This document shows, piece after piece, positions 1-8,631 of a DNA stretch of 64,000 nucleotides. The stretch is from Sphingomonas sp. S2M10 (lineage in GTDB: Bacteria; Pseudomonadota; Alphaproteobacteria; Sphingomonadales; Sphingomonadaceae), in assembly GCF_012650175.1 (NCBI RefSeq), contig NZ_JAAILI010000089.1, positions 34,661 through 98,660 of the forward strand, read 5' to 3'. The notes below the pieces were generated by a model. That model was not told the origin of the DNA. It worked only from the letters and a program-made list of their open reading frames with translations, and made no database searches. Numbering within the stretch: position 1 is the stretch's first letter; each line of letters starts with the position of its first letter. A program made the translations under genes and the position numbers.

Positions 1-1
1 C

Positions 2-406
2 GCCGAGGAAAAGGCCAAGGCCTATCCGGACAGCCCCAGCGGCATGCCCGGCGTGCAGACGCTGCTGCCGCTGATGCTCAACCATGTCGCCGAAGGCCGG
101 CTGACGCTGCAGCGCCTGATCGACCTGACCAGCGCGGGCCCGCAGCGTATCTTCGGGCTGGTCGGCAAGGGCCGGATCGTGCCCGGCTACGACGCCGACT
201 TCACCGTGGTCGACCTCAAGGCGCGCTGGACGGTGGACGAGGCCTGGCTCGCCTCGCGCTGCGGCTGGTCGCCGTTCACGGGCATGGAACTGACCGGCCG
301 CCCGGTCGGTACGATCATCCGCGGCAACCGGGTAATGTGGGAAGGCCAGCTCGCCAACCAGGCGATCGGCGAGCCGGTGAAGTTCGAGGCGGTCGAGTTC
401 GGTTGA
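2..406 (+). CDS. pyrC: Dihydroorotase, C-terminal part (5' end outside window)
   Basis: The reading frame is already open at base 2 and runs to a TGA at 404-406, so only the last 134 or so codons are present. The piece covers the end of the amidohydrolase TIM barrel and the closing beta-sandwich: PGVQTLLPLML, the segment GPQRIFGLVGKGRIVPGYDAD and the ending GTIIRGNRVMWEGQL are typical of dihydroorotase and its close relative allantoinase. Dihydroorotase closes carbamoyl aspartate to dihydroorotate in pyrimidine synthesis in the cytoplasm. The zinc-binding HxH region lies upstream of the window, so dihydroorotase versus another cyclic amidohydrolase rests on the C-terminal motifs alone. Confidence 0.8.
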   Translation, partial: AEEKAKAYPDSPSGMPGVQTLLPLMLNHVAEGRLTLQRLIDLTSAGPQRIFGLVGKGRIVPGYDADFTVVDLKARWTVDEAWLASRCGWSPFTGMELTGRPVGTIIRGNRVMWEGQLANQAIGEPVKFEAVEFG

Positions 407-449
407 GGGCCGGGGCGGGGCTGCCGATGCGGCCCCGCCCCGCACCCGA

Positions 450-1241
450 TCAGAAGGGCAGCCAGCGCTGCTTTTCGCTGAACTTCATGTACCCCGCATT
501 GACGCCCAGCCGCCAGCCGACGCCCAGCCGCACCGGGATCAGCACGATATCGCCGCGGCGCAGATACGAGGCCGAAAAGCCGCCGACGAGATAGGCATGG
601 CTCTCGCCCTGCGGGAAGCGCTTGTAGATCTCCTGGCTGTCATAGAGATTGTAGACCAGCACGAAGACCTTGTTGGCGTCGCCGCCGAGGTCGAAGCCGA
701 TCGACGGTCCGGTCCAGTAGATCGGGCGCTGCCCCTCCACCTTGTGGAACATCTGGCCCTTGCCGTAGCGCAGGCCGACGCCGATCGCACCCGAGGCCTC
801 GCTGCCGGCGATATAGGCGTTGGGCTTGCCTTGGTCCTTCAGAATGTCCTCGAGCAGCTTGGCGAGGCCCGAGGCGCCCTTGCCGAAGGTGCCTTCGGCG
901 GCGGCGAGCAGATCGTCCTGCTCGAACGTGTCGGTCGCCGCCTGGCGCGCGGTGGTCGCGGCCGGGTCGGTGGCAGCTGGGCTTGCGGGCGGGGTCTGGG
1001 CCGGCGGCGGCGCGCTGTCGGCCGGGGGCGGGGCGGTGTCCGCCGGCGGATAGGATTCCTGCATCTGGGTGGTCGCGGGCGGGGGCGCGCTCTGCTGCGG
1101 CTGTTGCTGCTGTGGCGACTTCAGGTCCGAATCGATCGCGGTATTGGGGTCGATCGTCGTCATCTGGGCGGCGGCGGGAAGGCTGCCCAGCCCGGTAACG
1201 GCGATTGCCAGAAGCGTGAACCAACCCGATCGCATCATCAA
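450..1241 (-). CDS. eipA: DUF1134 / EipA-type envelope protein
   Basis: A 263-residue exported protein. The N-terminus has a signal peptide ending near AAAQM (residues 22-26). A Pro/Gln/Ala-rich low-complexity linker follows at about residues 27-100. The conserved DUF1134 domain fills the last 160 residues, with GAIGVGLRYGKG, GPSIGFDLGGDANKVF and GVGWRLGVNAGYMKF. In Brucella and Caulobacter the family member EipA is a periplasmic protein needed for envelope integrity; the precise function is inferred here. It faces the pyrC end tail to tail, with 43 bases between. The proline-rich linker is long, which suits an envelope protein bridging the periplasm. Confidence 0.85.
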   Translation of the reverse strand: MMMRSGWFTLLAIAVTGLGSLPAAAQMTTIDPNTAIDSDLKSPQQQQPQQSAPPPATTQMQESYPPADTAPPPADSAPPPAQTPPASPAATDPAATTARQAATDTFEQDDLLAAAEGTFGKGASGLAKLLEDILKDQGKPNAYIAGSEASGAIGVGLRYGKGQMFHKVEGQRPIYWTGPSIGFDLGGDANKVFVLVYNLYDSQEIYKRFPQGESHAYLVGGFSASYLRRGDIVLIPVRLGVGWRLGVNAGYMKFSEKQRWLPF

Positions 1242-1399
1242 AATTTCCCGAACCCTGCTGTTAGGCGGCCGCTACCCTAGGGGCGCGGGGCTGTCGCGGC
1301 AATGAATGGGCGCCCGATCGACTCGATTTCACGTCCATGTGGTTATCCCCGTTGATTGCGGGCGAAGGGCTCGTTATAGGGCTCGACCTCGGCGCATCC

Positions 1400-1492
1400 G
1401 GAGACGTGGGTGAGTGGCTGAAACCAGCGGTTTGCTAAACCGCCGTACGGGGATTACTCGTACCGAGGGTTCGAATCCCTCCGTCTCCGCCA
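1400..1492 (+). tRNA. tRNA-Ser (anticodon GCU)
   Basis: A 93-base class II tRNA with encoded CCA at 1490-1492. Acceptor arms GGAGACG (1400-1406) and CGTCTCC (1482-1488) pair fully. The anticodon stem GCGGT/ACCGC encloses the loop TTGCTAA, giving anticodon GCT at 1434-1436 for AGC/AGU serine codons. The long variable arm (about 1446-1463) and the T loop GGTTCGAATCC confirm a serine tRNA. Confidence 0.97.
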
Positions 1493-1644
1493 TCTTGTCG
1501 CCGCTGCGGCTACTCCGACAATTGACGCGTTCGCCACTCCGTGGTTGAACCGCGCCCGCGCGGCCCCTAAGTCGCGCAGGCGGCTTGTTACCGCTAACGC
1601 CCCAGTTTCAGAATCATCCTCGTCGATCGGAGAGAGAGCTCATC

Positions 1645-3213
1645 ATGGCGCTGACCGGAGAATTGTTCATCGCATCGAAGCGCGTCGCCCGCGACGCCGG
1701 CTTCCGCGCCGTTGCCGCCGCGACCGGCAGCGAGATCGAACCCAGCTTCAGCACGGCGACGCTGGAAGACGTCGACGCCGCCTGCGCCGCCGCCGAGGCC
1801 GCGTTCCTGCCCTATTCGAGCCTGTCGCGCGAAGAGCGCGCCAAGTTCCTCGAAGCCATCGCCGAGGAGATCGAGGCGCTGGGCGACGAACTGATCGAGC
1901 GCGCGATGCAGGAAAGCGGCCTGCCCCAGGCGCGCCTGCAGGGCGAGCGCGGCCGCACCGCCGGCCAGCTGCGCCTGTTCGCCAAGGAACTGCGCCTGGG
2001 CGATTATCTGCGCGTCCGCATCGACCATGCGATCCCCGATCGCGCGCCGCTGCCCAAGCCCGACCTGCGCCTGCGCATGGTGCCGCTGGGCCCGGTCGCG
2101 GTGTTCGGCGCATCGAACTTCCCACTCGCCTTCTCGACCGCGGGCGGCGACACCGCCTCGGCGCTCGCCGCCGGCTGCCCGGTGGTGGTGAAGGGCCATC
2201 CGGCGCACCCGGGCACGGCCGAGCTGGTTGCAACTGCGATCCAGCGCGCGGCGGAGAAGACCGGCATGCCGGAAGGCGTGTTCTCGATGGTCGCCGGCAC
2301 CGCCAACGAGCTGGGCAGCGCGCTGGTCAGCGATCCGCGCATCAAGGCGGTGGGCTTCACCGGCTCGCGCGGCGGTGGCCTGGCGCTGGTCCGCATCGCG
2401 CAGAGCCGCCCGGTGCCGATCCCCGTCTATGCCGAGATGAGCAGCATCAACCCCGTCTTCCTGCTGCCGGCGGCGCTGGAAGCCCGCGCCGAGGCGCTGG
2501 GCAAGGGCTATGTCGCCTCGGTGACGATGGGCGCGGGCCAGTTCTGCACCAATCCGGGTCTCGTCCTGGCGCTGGAAAGCCCGGCGCTCGAGCGTTTCCT
2601 GGCGGCCGCCAGCGAAGCCATGCTGGGCGCGCCGGCGCAGGTGATGCTGACGCCGGGCATCCACAAGGCCTATGAGAGCGGCGTGGCCAAGCTGGCCGGC
2701 GTTCCCACCGTGCAGCAGATCGCGCAGGGCGTCGAAGCGCAGGGCCCGACCTGCGGTCGTGCGGCGCTGTTCACGATGAAGGGTGCCGATTTCATCGCCG
2801 ATCCCAGCCATGCCGAGGAAATCTTCGGCGCGACCTCGCTGCTGGTGCGCTGCGCCGATGTGGCGGAACTGAAGCAGGTGGTGTCGCTGATCGAAGGCCA
2901 GCTGACCACCACGCTGCACATGGACGAGGGCGATGTCGCCGTTGCGCAGGAGCTGCTGCCGGCGCTGGAGCGGCTGGCCGGCCGCATCCTCGCCAATGGC
3001 TGGCCGACCGGCGTCGAAGTGACCGACGCGATGGTCCATGGCGGGCCGTTCCCCTCGACCTCGGACGGCCGCAGCACCTCGGTCGGTACGCTGGCGATCG
3101 ATCGCTTCGTGCGGCCGGTGTCGTACCAGGACCTGCCGGAAGCCCTGCTCCCGGCGGAACTGCACGACGGTGCGGGTGTGCCCGCGCGCGTGGACGGCAA
3201 GCCGACGGTTTGA
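1645..3213 (+). CDS. Aldehyde dehydrogenase, alpha-ketoglutaric semialdehyde type
   Basis: A 522-residue NAD(P)-dependent aldehyde dehydrogenase. Recognisable parts are VPLGPVAVFGASNFPLAFS (Rossmann entry), VVKGHPAHPGT (cofactor-binding lysine), VGFTGSRGGG, the Glu of AEMSSINPVF, and the catalytic cysteine in GAGQFCTNPG. The ASNFPLAFSTAGGDTAS variant is characteristic of the 2,5-dioxovalerate (alpha-ketoglutaric semialdehyde) dehydrogenase subfamily, which ends oxidative pentose, uronic acid and hydroxyproline degradation by making 2-oxoglutarate. The start at 1645 is chosen because GGAGAGAGAG lies just before it; an upstream ATG at 1585 would add 20 residues without family similarity. No sugar-acid pathway genes lie beside it, so the in vivo substrate is inferred. 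Confidence 0.85.
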   Translation: MALTGELFIASKRVARDAGFRAVAAATGSEIEPSFSTATLEDVDAACAAAEAAFLPYSSLSREERAKFLEAIAEEIEALGDELIERAMQESGLPQARLQGERGRTAGQLRLFAKELRLGDYLRVRIDHAIPDRAPLPKPDLRLRMVPLGPVAVFGASNFPLAFSTAGGDTASALAAGCPVVVKGHPAHPGTAELVATAIQRAAEKTGMPEGVFSMVAGTANELGSALVSDPRIKAVGFTGSRGGGLALVRIAQSRPVPIPVYAEMSSINPVFLLPAALEARAEALGKGYVASVTMGAGQFCTNPGLVLALESPALERFLAAASEAMLGAPAQVMLTPGIHKAYESGVAKLAGVPTVQQIAQGVEAQGPTCGRAALFTMKGADFIADPSHAEEIFGATSLLVRCADVAELKQVVSLIEGQLTTTLHMDEGDVAVAQELLPALERLAGRILANGWPTGVEVTDAMVHGGPFPSTSDGRSTSVGTLAIDRFVRPVSYQDLPEALLPAELHDGAGVPARVDGKPTV

Positions 3214-3232
3214 GGGTTTCGCTTCTCTAAAT

Positions 3233-3256
3233 CCCCCTCCCGCAAGCGGGAGGGGG
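3233..3256 (+). terminator. GC-rich hairpin after the aldehyde dehydrogenase
   Basis: CCCCCTCCCGC, AA, GCGGGAGGGGG form an 11-bp perfect stem 20 bases after the stop codon. No T-tract follows, so it could stabilise the mRNA end or help a Rho-type stop. An almost identical hairpin sits at 35626-35649. Confidence 0.55.
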
Positions 3257-3334
3257 ACTGGGTTGCTCAGGTGACGGAAGCTCCTAACGACCGCGTGCAT
3301 TGAGTTGGCAAAGCTTCTGACGTAGCAGGGCGCC

Positions 3335-3892
3335 ATGAAATCGCTGGCAGTCGTCGCTATATGCATTGCTGGGTGGCTTGCGTTCTTTTCTCAAGGAACG
3401 CGCAAATTGAACGGTCACGTCTTCGCCGTTCCGACTGTGAACGACATTTCCGATAGTTCGACGCCGTTTTTTCTTCCACTCCCTGGACCCGGAGATGGAT
3501 TTTCCTTTTATCTCAATCCCGAAGCAAGCTTGCCCGCTCGCGTTCTGATTGGCGTCGAGAGCAAGCAGTTGATTTGCTCGCGCGCCGCTGGTTCGGAGGC
3601 GCTCGTAAACGGTACGATCTGCGCTGCGACGATGCCTGCCTGGAGGGGTGTAGAACTGCGGAAGGTTCGCGATGGTGTGTTTTGGCGGTACGAACTGCCC
3701 CCTAAGGGTAGCAACGTGTCGCCTACGCCGGTGAATTGTTCCGCGCTCGCAGACAGGGGGAACGGCCTGTGCACCGCCGTGCTGCCGTACGACGATCTCG
3801 TTTTGTCCATCCATCTGCGGGACAGCCAGATACCGTCGCTTGAAGCATTGTACGACGACGCTGTAAGCAAGCTGAAGAGCTGGGAGCGCTAA
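3335..3892 (+). CDS. Hypothetical membrane-anchored or exported protein
   Basis: A 185-residue protein I do not recognise. Residues 4-19 form a hydrophobic segment (VVAICIAGWLAFFS) that could be a signal peptide or single N-terminal anchor; the rest is soluble with four cysteines at about residues 83, 97, 135 and 147, which could form disulfides outside the cytoplasm. Codon use and base composition are clearly less GC-rich than the flanking genes, which suggests acquisition from elsewhere. It lies alone between the aldehyde dehydrogenase and a REP element, with gshA convergent. An opposite-strand reading frame of similar length exists over 3284-3901, but this strand has the better protein-like composition. 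Confidence 0.5.
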   Translation: MKSLAVVAICIAGWLAFFSQGTRKLNGHVFAVPTVNDISDSSTPFFLPLPGPGDGFSFYLNPEASLPARVLIGVESKQLICSRAAGSEALVNGTICAATMPAWRGVELRKVRDGVFWRYELPPKGSNVSPTPVNCSALADRGNGLCTAVLPYDDLVLSIHLRDSQIPSLEALYDDAVSKLKSWER

Positions 3893-3916
3893 AGCTCTCA
3901 ATTCGCCCCCGGGAAC

Positions 3917-4096
3917 GGCAGGGCTATCGCATCTGCCTAGAATACCCCGTCATCCCCGCGAAGGCGGGGATCCATTGGCGCTGAAATCGAGGTTCTTTTC
4001 CCCAGCGCTACAGCGAATGGATTCCCGCCTTCGCGGGAATGACAGTGTATTTTCGGGTGAGCGCGGCCTCAAAATTCCATATGCGATAGCCCTGCC
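3917..4096. repeat. 16-bp inverted repeat flanking a REP element
   Basis: Bases 3917-3932 (GGCAGGGCTATCGCAT) are exactly complementary to 4081-4096, and enclose the REP pair at 3949-4043. This gives a nested palindrome of 180 bases between two convergent genes. Confidence 0.8.
3949..4043. repeat. Paired REP element, copy 1
   Basis: A 95-bp element. Each end is a short hairpin (TCCCCGC, GAAG, GCGGGGA at the left; its inverted relative with TTCCC at the right), and the ends run GTCAT inward and ATGAC outward. Four further copies are at 15393, 21044, 25779 and 28111. It lies between convergent gene ends. Confidence 0.9.
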
Positions 4097-4119
4097 CTGG
4101 CAGGGGAGGATCGGTCGAT

Positions 4120-5496
4120 TCAGAACTTCGCCTCGCCATACACCCGCGTAATATCCCCCTGCCAGTCGCCATGGTAGCGATCGAGCAGCACCTGCGCGGG
4201 CACCTTGCCGGTGCGCACGATCTCGCGCAGCGGGTCGAGGAAGCCGGATTCATTATCGCCCGAGCCATTGAGCCGGCCGCGCGCCTTGAGCCCCGCGCCG
4301 GCGATCTCCAGCACTTCGCCGGCGATGTCCGCCAGCTTGCCGCCACCCGGCAGCGGCGCATCCAACGCCAGCTTGGGCACCGCGCTGCGCAGCGCCTCGC
4401 GGCCTTCCATCGACCAGCCCTTCACCAGATCCCAGGCGGCATCGAGCGCGCCCGAATCGTAGAGCAGGCCCACCCACAAGGCCGGCAGCGCGCAGATCCG
4501 GCCCCAGCGGCCGCCATCGGCACCGCGCATCTCCAGGAACTGCTTCATCCGCACTTCGGGGAAGGCGGTGGAGAGATGGTCGGCCCAGTCGTCCATCGTC
4601 GGCAGCTCGCCCGGCAGGACCGACAGCTCGCCCTTCAGGAAGTCGCGGAAGCTGAGGCCCGCCGCGTCGATATATTTGCCGTCGCGGTAGACGAAGTACA
4701 TCGGCACATCGAGGGCGTAATCGGCATAGCGCTCATAGCCGAAGCCGTCCTCGAACACGAAGGGCAGCATGCCGGTGCGCGCCGGATCGGTGTCCGACCA
4801 GATATGGCTGCGATAGGAGAGATAGCCGTTGGGCTTGCCCTCGGTGAAGGGCGAATTGGCGAACAGCGCGGTCGCCAGCGGCTGGAGCGCAAGGCCGACG
4901 CGGAACTTCTTCGCCATGTCGGCTTCGCTGGCATAGTCCAGGTTCACCTGGATCGTGCAGGTGCGCAGCATCATGTCGAGCCCGAGGCTCCCCACGAGCG
5001 GCATGTGGCGCAGCATGATCTCGTAGCGGCCCTTGGGCATGATCGGCAGCTCGGCGCGGGTCTTGTCCGGCCACATGCCCATGCCGAGAAAGCCGATGCC
5101 CAGCCGGTCGCCCACGGCCTTCACCTGCTTGAGGTGGCGGCCGGTTTCGGCGCAGGTGTCGTGCAGGTTTTCGAGCGGCGCGCCGGACAGCTCGAACTGG
5201 CCGGCGGGCTCCAGGCTGATCGCGCCGTCCGGGCCCGACAGGGCGATGACGTGCTCGCCCTCATAGATCGGCTTCCAGCCGAATTCGGTGAGGCCGATCA
5301 GCAGCGCGTGGATGCCGCCGCGCTCTTCATAGCTCGGCGCGCGGTGGCTGCCGTCCATCCAGTAGACGAACTTCTCATGCTCGGTGCCGATGCGCCAGCG
5401 CTCGGCCGGCTTCTCGCCATGCGCGAAATATTCCACCAGCTGGGCGCGATCCTCGATGACCGCCGCGGTCTTGGTCGAAACGGTCTTGGTGCTCAT
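4120..5496 (-). CDS. gshA: Glutamate-cysteine ligase (plant/alphaproteobacterial type)
   Basis: A 458-residue enzyme that joins glutamate and cysteine, the first step of glutathione synthesis in the cytoplasm. RIGTEHEKFVYW near residues 36-47 carries the metal/glutamate-binding Glu residues. LEPAGQFELSGAPLENLHDT, LGMGMWPD, the segment from LDMMLRTCTIQVNLDYASE and EMRGADGGRWGRICALPALWVG are hallmarks of the class III (GshA2/plant) family, and the length fits. Glutathione made here would serve the formaldehyde operon at 54.0-57.2 kb. rsmE lies 57 bases upstream on the same strand, so the two may be cotranscribed. Confidence 0.95.
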   Translation of the reverse strand: MSTKTVSTKTAAVIEDRAQLVEYFAHGEKPAERWRIGTEHEKFVYWMDGSHRAPSYEERGGIHALLIGLTEFGWKPIYEGEHVIALSGPDGAISLEPAGQFELSGAPLENLHDTCAETGRHLKQVKAVGDRLGIGFLGMGMWPDKTRAELPIMPKGRYEIMLRHMPLVGSLGLDMMLRTCTIQVNLDYASEADMAKKFRVGLALQPLATALFANSPFTEGKPNGYLSYRSHIWSDTDPARTGMLPFVFEDGFGYERYADYALDVPMYFVYRDGKYIDAAGLSFRDFLKGELSVLPGELPTMDDWADHLSTAFPEVRMKQFLEMRGADGGRWGRICALPALWVGLLYDSGALDAAWDLVKGWSMEGREALRSAVPKLALDAPLPGGGKLADIAGEVLEIAGAGLKARGRLNGSGDNESGFLDPLREIVRTGKVPAQVLLDRYHGDWQGDITRVYGEAKF

Positions 5497-5553
5497 TTTC
5501 GCGCCCTTAGCGATGCCGACGAAACCACGCCAGCGGATTATTGTACCGTTCGG

Positions 5554-6294
5554 TTACCAGTCCCCCGCGGCCCCCATCCACAGGCTCACCGCCGCCGCCG
5601 CCGCGGTCTCGGCGCGCAGGATGCGGGGGCCGAGCGCGATGCCGATGGCTTGCGGAACGGCGCGGATCGATTCGCGTTCCTCGGCGTCGAAGCCGCCCTC
5701 CGGCCCGACCAGGATTGCGGCGGGGCCGGGATGGGCGCGCATCGCCTCCAGCGCGGGCATGCCGCCGGTCTCGTCGGCGAAGAACAGCGCGCGCTCCGCC
5801 GGCCAGTCGCGGAGCAGGGCGGGGAGCTTCACCGGCTCGACCAGCTCGGGCAGGGCGGTGCGGCCGCATTGCTCGGCGGCCTCGATCATGTGGGCACGCA
5901 GGCGATCGAGGTTGAGCCGGTCGATCACGGTGCGGCGGGTGAGCACGGGGACGAGGCGGGCGACGCCTAGTTCACACGCTTTTTCGGCTACCCAGTCGAT
6001 CCGGCCCTTCTTGATCGGCGCGGCGCAGAGCCACAGGTCGGGCACGGCCTCATGCGGGCGGAGCTGCTCGGTAATCTCCAGCGTCAGGTCGCGCTTGCCG
6101 ACATCGCGGGCGATGCCCAGCCATTCGCCGCTGGTGCCGTCGAACAGCTTCACCGCCTCGCCCGGCTTCAGCCGCATCACCGACCCCAGATAATGCGCCT
6201 GGGGGCCGTCGATCCGGCGCATGCCCGGTTCGAGCGGACCCTGAACGAACAGGCGAGGGGCGGATTGCGGCGGCCAGGCGGGGGTTGCGGGCAT
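5554..6294 (-). CDS. rsmE: 16S rRNA (uracil-1498-N3)-methyltransferase
   Basis: A 246-residue SPOUT-family methyltransferase that methylates U1498 of 16S rRNA using SAM. The N-terminal PUA-like part has PQAHYLGSVMRLKPGEAVKLFDG, and the C-terminal knot has LVPVLTRRTVI, AILVGPEGGFDAEE and ALGPRILRAETA, the SAM-binding signature of RsmE. The ATG at 6294 is chosen because the length then matches the family (about 243); the frame stays open upstream without family similarity. It shares its direction with gshA downstream. Confidence 0.93.
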   Translation of the reverse strand: MPATPAWPPQSAPRLFVQGPLEPGMRRIDGPQAHYLGSVMRLKPGEAVKLFDGTSGEWLGIARDVGKRDLTLEITEQLRPHEAVPDLWLCAAPIKKGRIDWVAEKACELGVARLVPVLTRRTVIDRLNLDRLRAHMIEAAEQCGRTALPELVEPVKLPALLRDWPAERALFFADETGGMPALEAMRAHPGPAAILVGPEGGFDAEERESIRAVPQAIGIALGPRILRAETAAAAAVSLWMGAAGDW

Positions 6295-6343
6295 GGGGCT
6301 GCTGTAGCCGCGCCATGGCCCTTCCGTCCATCCACCCGGCGGG

Positions 6344-8149
6344 TCACTGACCCTGGTAGCGGATCTTCCACAATTTGTAGGGCGAGCCCTCGGGAAGCTC
6401 CACCGGCTCCAGCCAGTCCGGCACCTGCCCCTTGGCGAGCTGCGCGTAGAAGCCGGCGGGGTTATGCGAGCGATACACGGTGGTCTCGGCCATGTTGGGG
6501 CAGAGCAGCAGATAGCTGGCCTTGTGGCGCGCGGCGATCGGGCGGAAGCCGTCGGCCGGGCCGGTAAAGGCATGGTGGACGTCGAGGATCGCCTGACCGT
6601 TGCGGTGATAGGGGCCGGCCACCGCATTGTGATGGGTCACCACGATCAGCCGGGGCCCGAGATCGACCTGGGTGAACATCGTCGCGGCGGGGATCGCATC
6701 GAGCGTGCGCAGTTGCGAGGTCCGGGTGCAGGCGATGTTGGCCTGGCGCACCTTGTCGCTGCCGGCCTTCCCCGCAGCCTTGTTCGCCCAGGGCATCTTG
6801 ACGCCGCTGGCGGCGATGCCGACGCCGGCAAAGGCGAGCACCGCCACGCCGATCCGCAGCCACAGCGGCCCGCGCCGGACGAGCAGCGGCACCAGGATCC
6901 AGATCAGCGCGGTGATGCCGGGCACGGCGAGCAGCTGCGCGCCCGGCGCCGCACGCATCTGCCACAGCAGCATCGCGGCGGCGAAGGCGGTGAACAGCGC
7001 GATCGCTACCCAGCCGACCAGCCTGGGGCTGCGCCGCGCGGCCCATATCGCCAGCAGCGCACCGAGCAGGCCCAGACCGGCGACGATCGCCACGGGCACC
7101 GCGGTGGTGGCGGGGTGACGATAGATCGGTCGCGCTTCGCGCACGTTCGACAGCCACGTCTTGTAGAGCTCGTCGGACACCTGTTCGGGGCGGCCGAGGC
7201 ATTGCGGGAAAAAGTGTACGAAGCCCGCGACGATCATCCCGCCGGCGACCACCGCCAGCGCCAGCCGCACCCAGCGCGACGCGGGGTTGGCCAGCGTCAG
7301 CGCCACGAGCAGCGCGCCTGCCGCGACCAGCACGCTCAGCCAGACGGGCGTCAGCGCATCGCAGCGCATCGCCTGGTTGGCATTGGACGCGAAGACGACG
7401 AAGCCGATCGCCGAGCCGCCGCCCAAGGTAAGGCCATAGACCATCAGCCGGGGGCGCTCGGCGGCATCCCATATCCAGCGCAAGCCGAGGAGCGCGCCCG
7501 CCATCGCGCAGAAGGGCAGCAGCTCCAGCCCGATCGAGAGCGAGAAGGCGCTCCCCAGCCCGACCGTCGCGCCGCCGCGTGCACCTCTGGGATCGGCAAT
7601 GCCGGCGACCGTGATCGCCAGCGCGGCGAGCTGCCAGCCATGATGGTCGATCCGCAGCGGCGCGTACATCGGCAGCGTCGTCGTGCACACGGTCACCAGC
7701 AGCACGAGTGCGATCGGCCAGGCGAGGGTCGCGACGAGGCGGCGCACGGTGAGCGAGAGGCCGACCATGGTGACCGACAGCGGGAGCAGCGGTGCCACGC
7801 CGCACGCCCATTTCTCCGCGGTCGCCATGCCGACAAAGGGCTTGAGCAGCAGGATCAGCCCGGCGATCGGCAGGTCGACGATGCGCGACCAGTGGATGTC
7901 GAACCCGCCCAGCGCCGGGTCCATCCGATACTGGCGCAGATCGTACCAGCCCTGGCCGGCGAGCAGCGCGCGGACCTGCATCAGCCGCATATTGTCGTCG
8001 GTGTCGCCCAGCGTCAGCCAGTAGATGTTGCCCTGGCGCTGCGCGATGAACCACACCGCTACGCAGACCCAGGCGAACAGCGTCCACACCACCCAGTTGC
8101 GGTCGAATTCGTCTCGAAGGCGGAAAAGCCGGGCGTGGTTGGGCGTCAA
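6344..8149 (-). CDS. GT-C fold membrane glycosyltransferase-like protein
   Basis: A 601-residue polytopic membrane protein with about a dozen hydrophobic segments, starting at residues 19-36 (WVVWTLFAWVCVAVWFIA). The first periplasmic loop has LTLGDTDDNMRLMQVRALL with an acidic DTDD motif, as in GT-C enzymes (STT3, PMT, ArnT) that take sugar from polyprenyl-phosphate carriers. A soluble C-terminal domain starts near residue 475 (ANIACTRTSQLRTLDAIP). Donor and acceptor are unknown. It is divergent from gtrA, with only 61 bases between the starts, and near a GtrB-like transferase at 9514, suggesting that it performs the final transfer step. Confidence 0.7.
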   Translation of the reverse strand: MTPNHARLFRLRDEFDRNWVVWTLFAWVCVAVWFIAQRQGNIYWLTLGDTDDNMRLMQVRALLAGQGWYDLRQYRMDPALGGFDIHWSRIVDLPIAGLILLLKPFVGMATAEKWACGVAPLLPLSVTMVGLSLTVRRLVATLAWPIALVLLVTVCTTTLPMYAPLRIDHHGWQLAALAITVAGIADPRGARGGATVGLGSAFSLSIGLELLPFCAMAGALLGLRWIWDAAERPRLMVYGLTLGGGSAIGFVVFASNANQAMRCDALTPVWLSVLVAAGALLVALTLANPASRWVRLALAVVAGGMIVAGFVHFFPQCLGRPEQVSDELYKTWLSNVREARPIYRHPATTAVPVAIVAGLGLLGALLAIWAARRSPRLVGWVAIALFTAFAAAMLLWQMRAAPGAQLLAVPGITALIWILVPLLVRRGPLWLRIGVAVLAFAGVGIAASGVKMPWANKAAGKAGSDKVRQANIACTRTSQLRTLDAIPAATMFTQVDLGPRLIVVTHHNAVAGPYHRNGQAILDVHHAFTGPADGFRPIAARHKASYLLLCPNMAETTVYRSHNPAGFYAQLAKGQVPDWLEPVELPEGSPYKLWKIRYQGQ

Positions 8150-8210
8150 AATCGCTTTCCTCAGATGCTGCCGCGCATTAGGGCGGGGCAGGGTCCAAGG
8201 GCAAGCAAGA

Positions 8211-8630
8211 GTGACGGCGGTACTTCAGAGAGTGGAAGCATTGCGCGCCAGCGGTGTGCTGGGGCAGCTGATCCGGTTCGTGATCGTCGGCGGGCTCTCG
8301 ACCGTGGTATACGCGGCCGTCTACTGGCCGCTCGCCACCTATGTGATCTGGCCGGTGCTGGCCTCGGTGGCCGGCTTTCTGGTGGCGGTGGTATTCGGTT
8401 ATGTCTTCCACAGCCGCTGGAGCTTCCAGGGGCATGGCGCCGAGGAGAATTCGGCGCTGAAATTCAAGTTCTTCGTCGTGCAATCGGCGGGCATGCTGAT
8501 GAACGCCGCCTTCACCTGGGTGCTGACCGGCCCCTGGGTCCATGGCCCCACCTGGTGGCCGCTGGTGCCGGCGGTGTTCGTCACGCCTTTCGCCACCTTC
8601 GCACTTAATCGCTTGTGGGTTTTCGGCTGA
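8211..8630 (+). CDS. GtrA-family polyprenyl-phosphate sugar flippase
   Basis: A 139-residue four-helix membrane protein. The start is a GTG at 8211 with AAGG a few bases upstream; a second in-frame GTG at 8232 is an alternative. LIRFVIVGGLSTVVYAAVYW opens the GtrA domain, followed by GFLVAVVFGYVFHSRWSF and the C-terminal TPFATFALNRLWVF. GtrA proteins are thought to flip polyprenyl-phosphate-linked sugar across the inner membrane. The stop codon is one base before the methyltransferase start, so the two are translated as a pair. A GtrB-like transferase follows at 9514 on the other strand. Confidence 0.88.
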   Translation: MTAVLQRVEALRASGVLGQLIRFVIVGGLSTVVYAAVYWPLATYVIWPVLASVAGFLVAVVFGYVFHSRWSFQGHGAEENSALKFKFFVVQSAGMLMNAAFTWVLTGPWVHGPTWWPLVPAVFVTPFATFALNRLWVFG

Positions 8631-8631
8631 C

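Noticed and set aside
4171..5970. A 599-residue plus-strand frame
   Set aside because: Antisense to gshA and part of rsmE.
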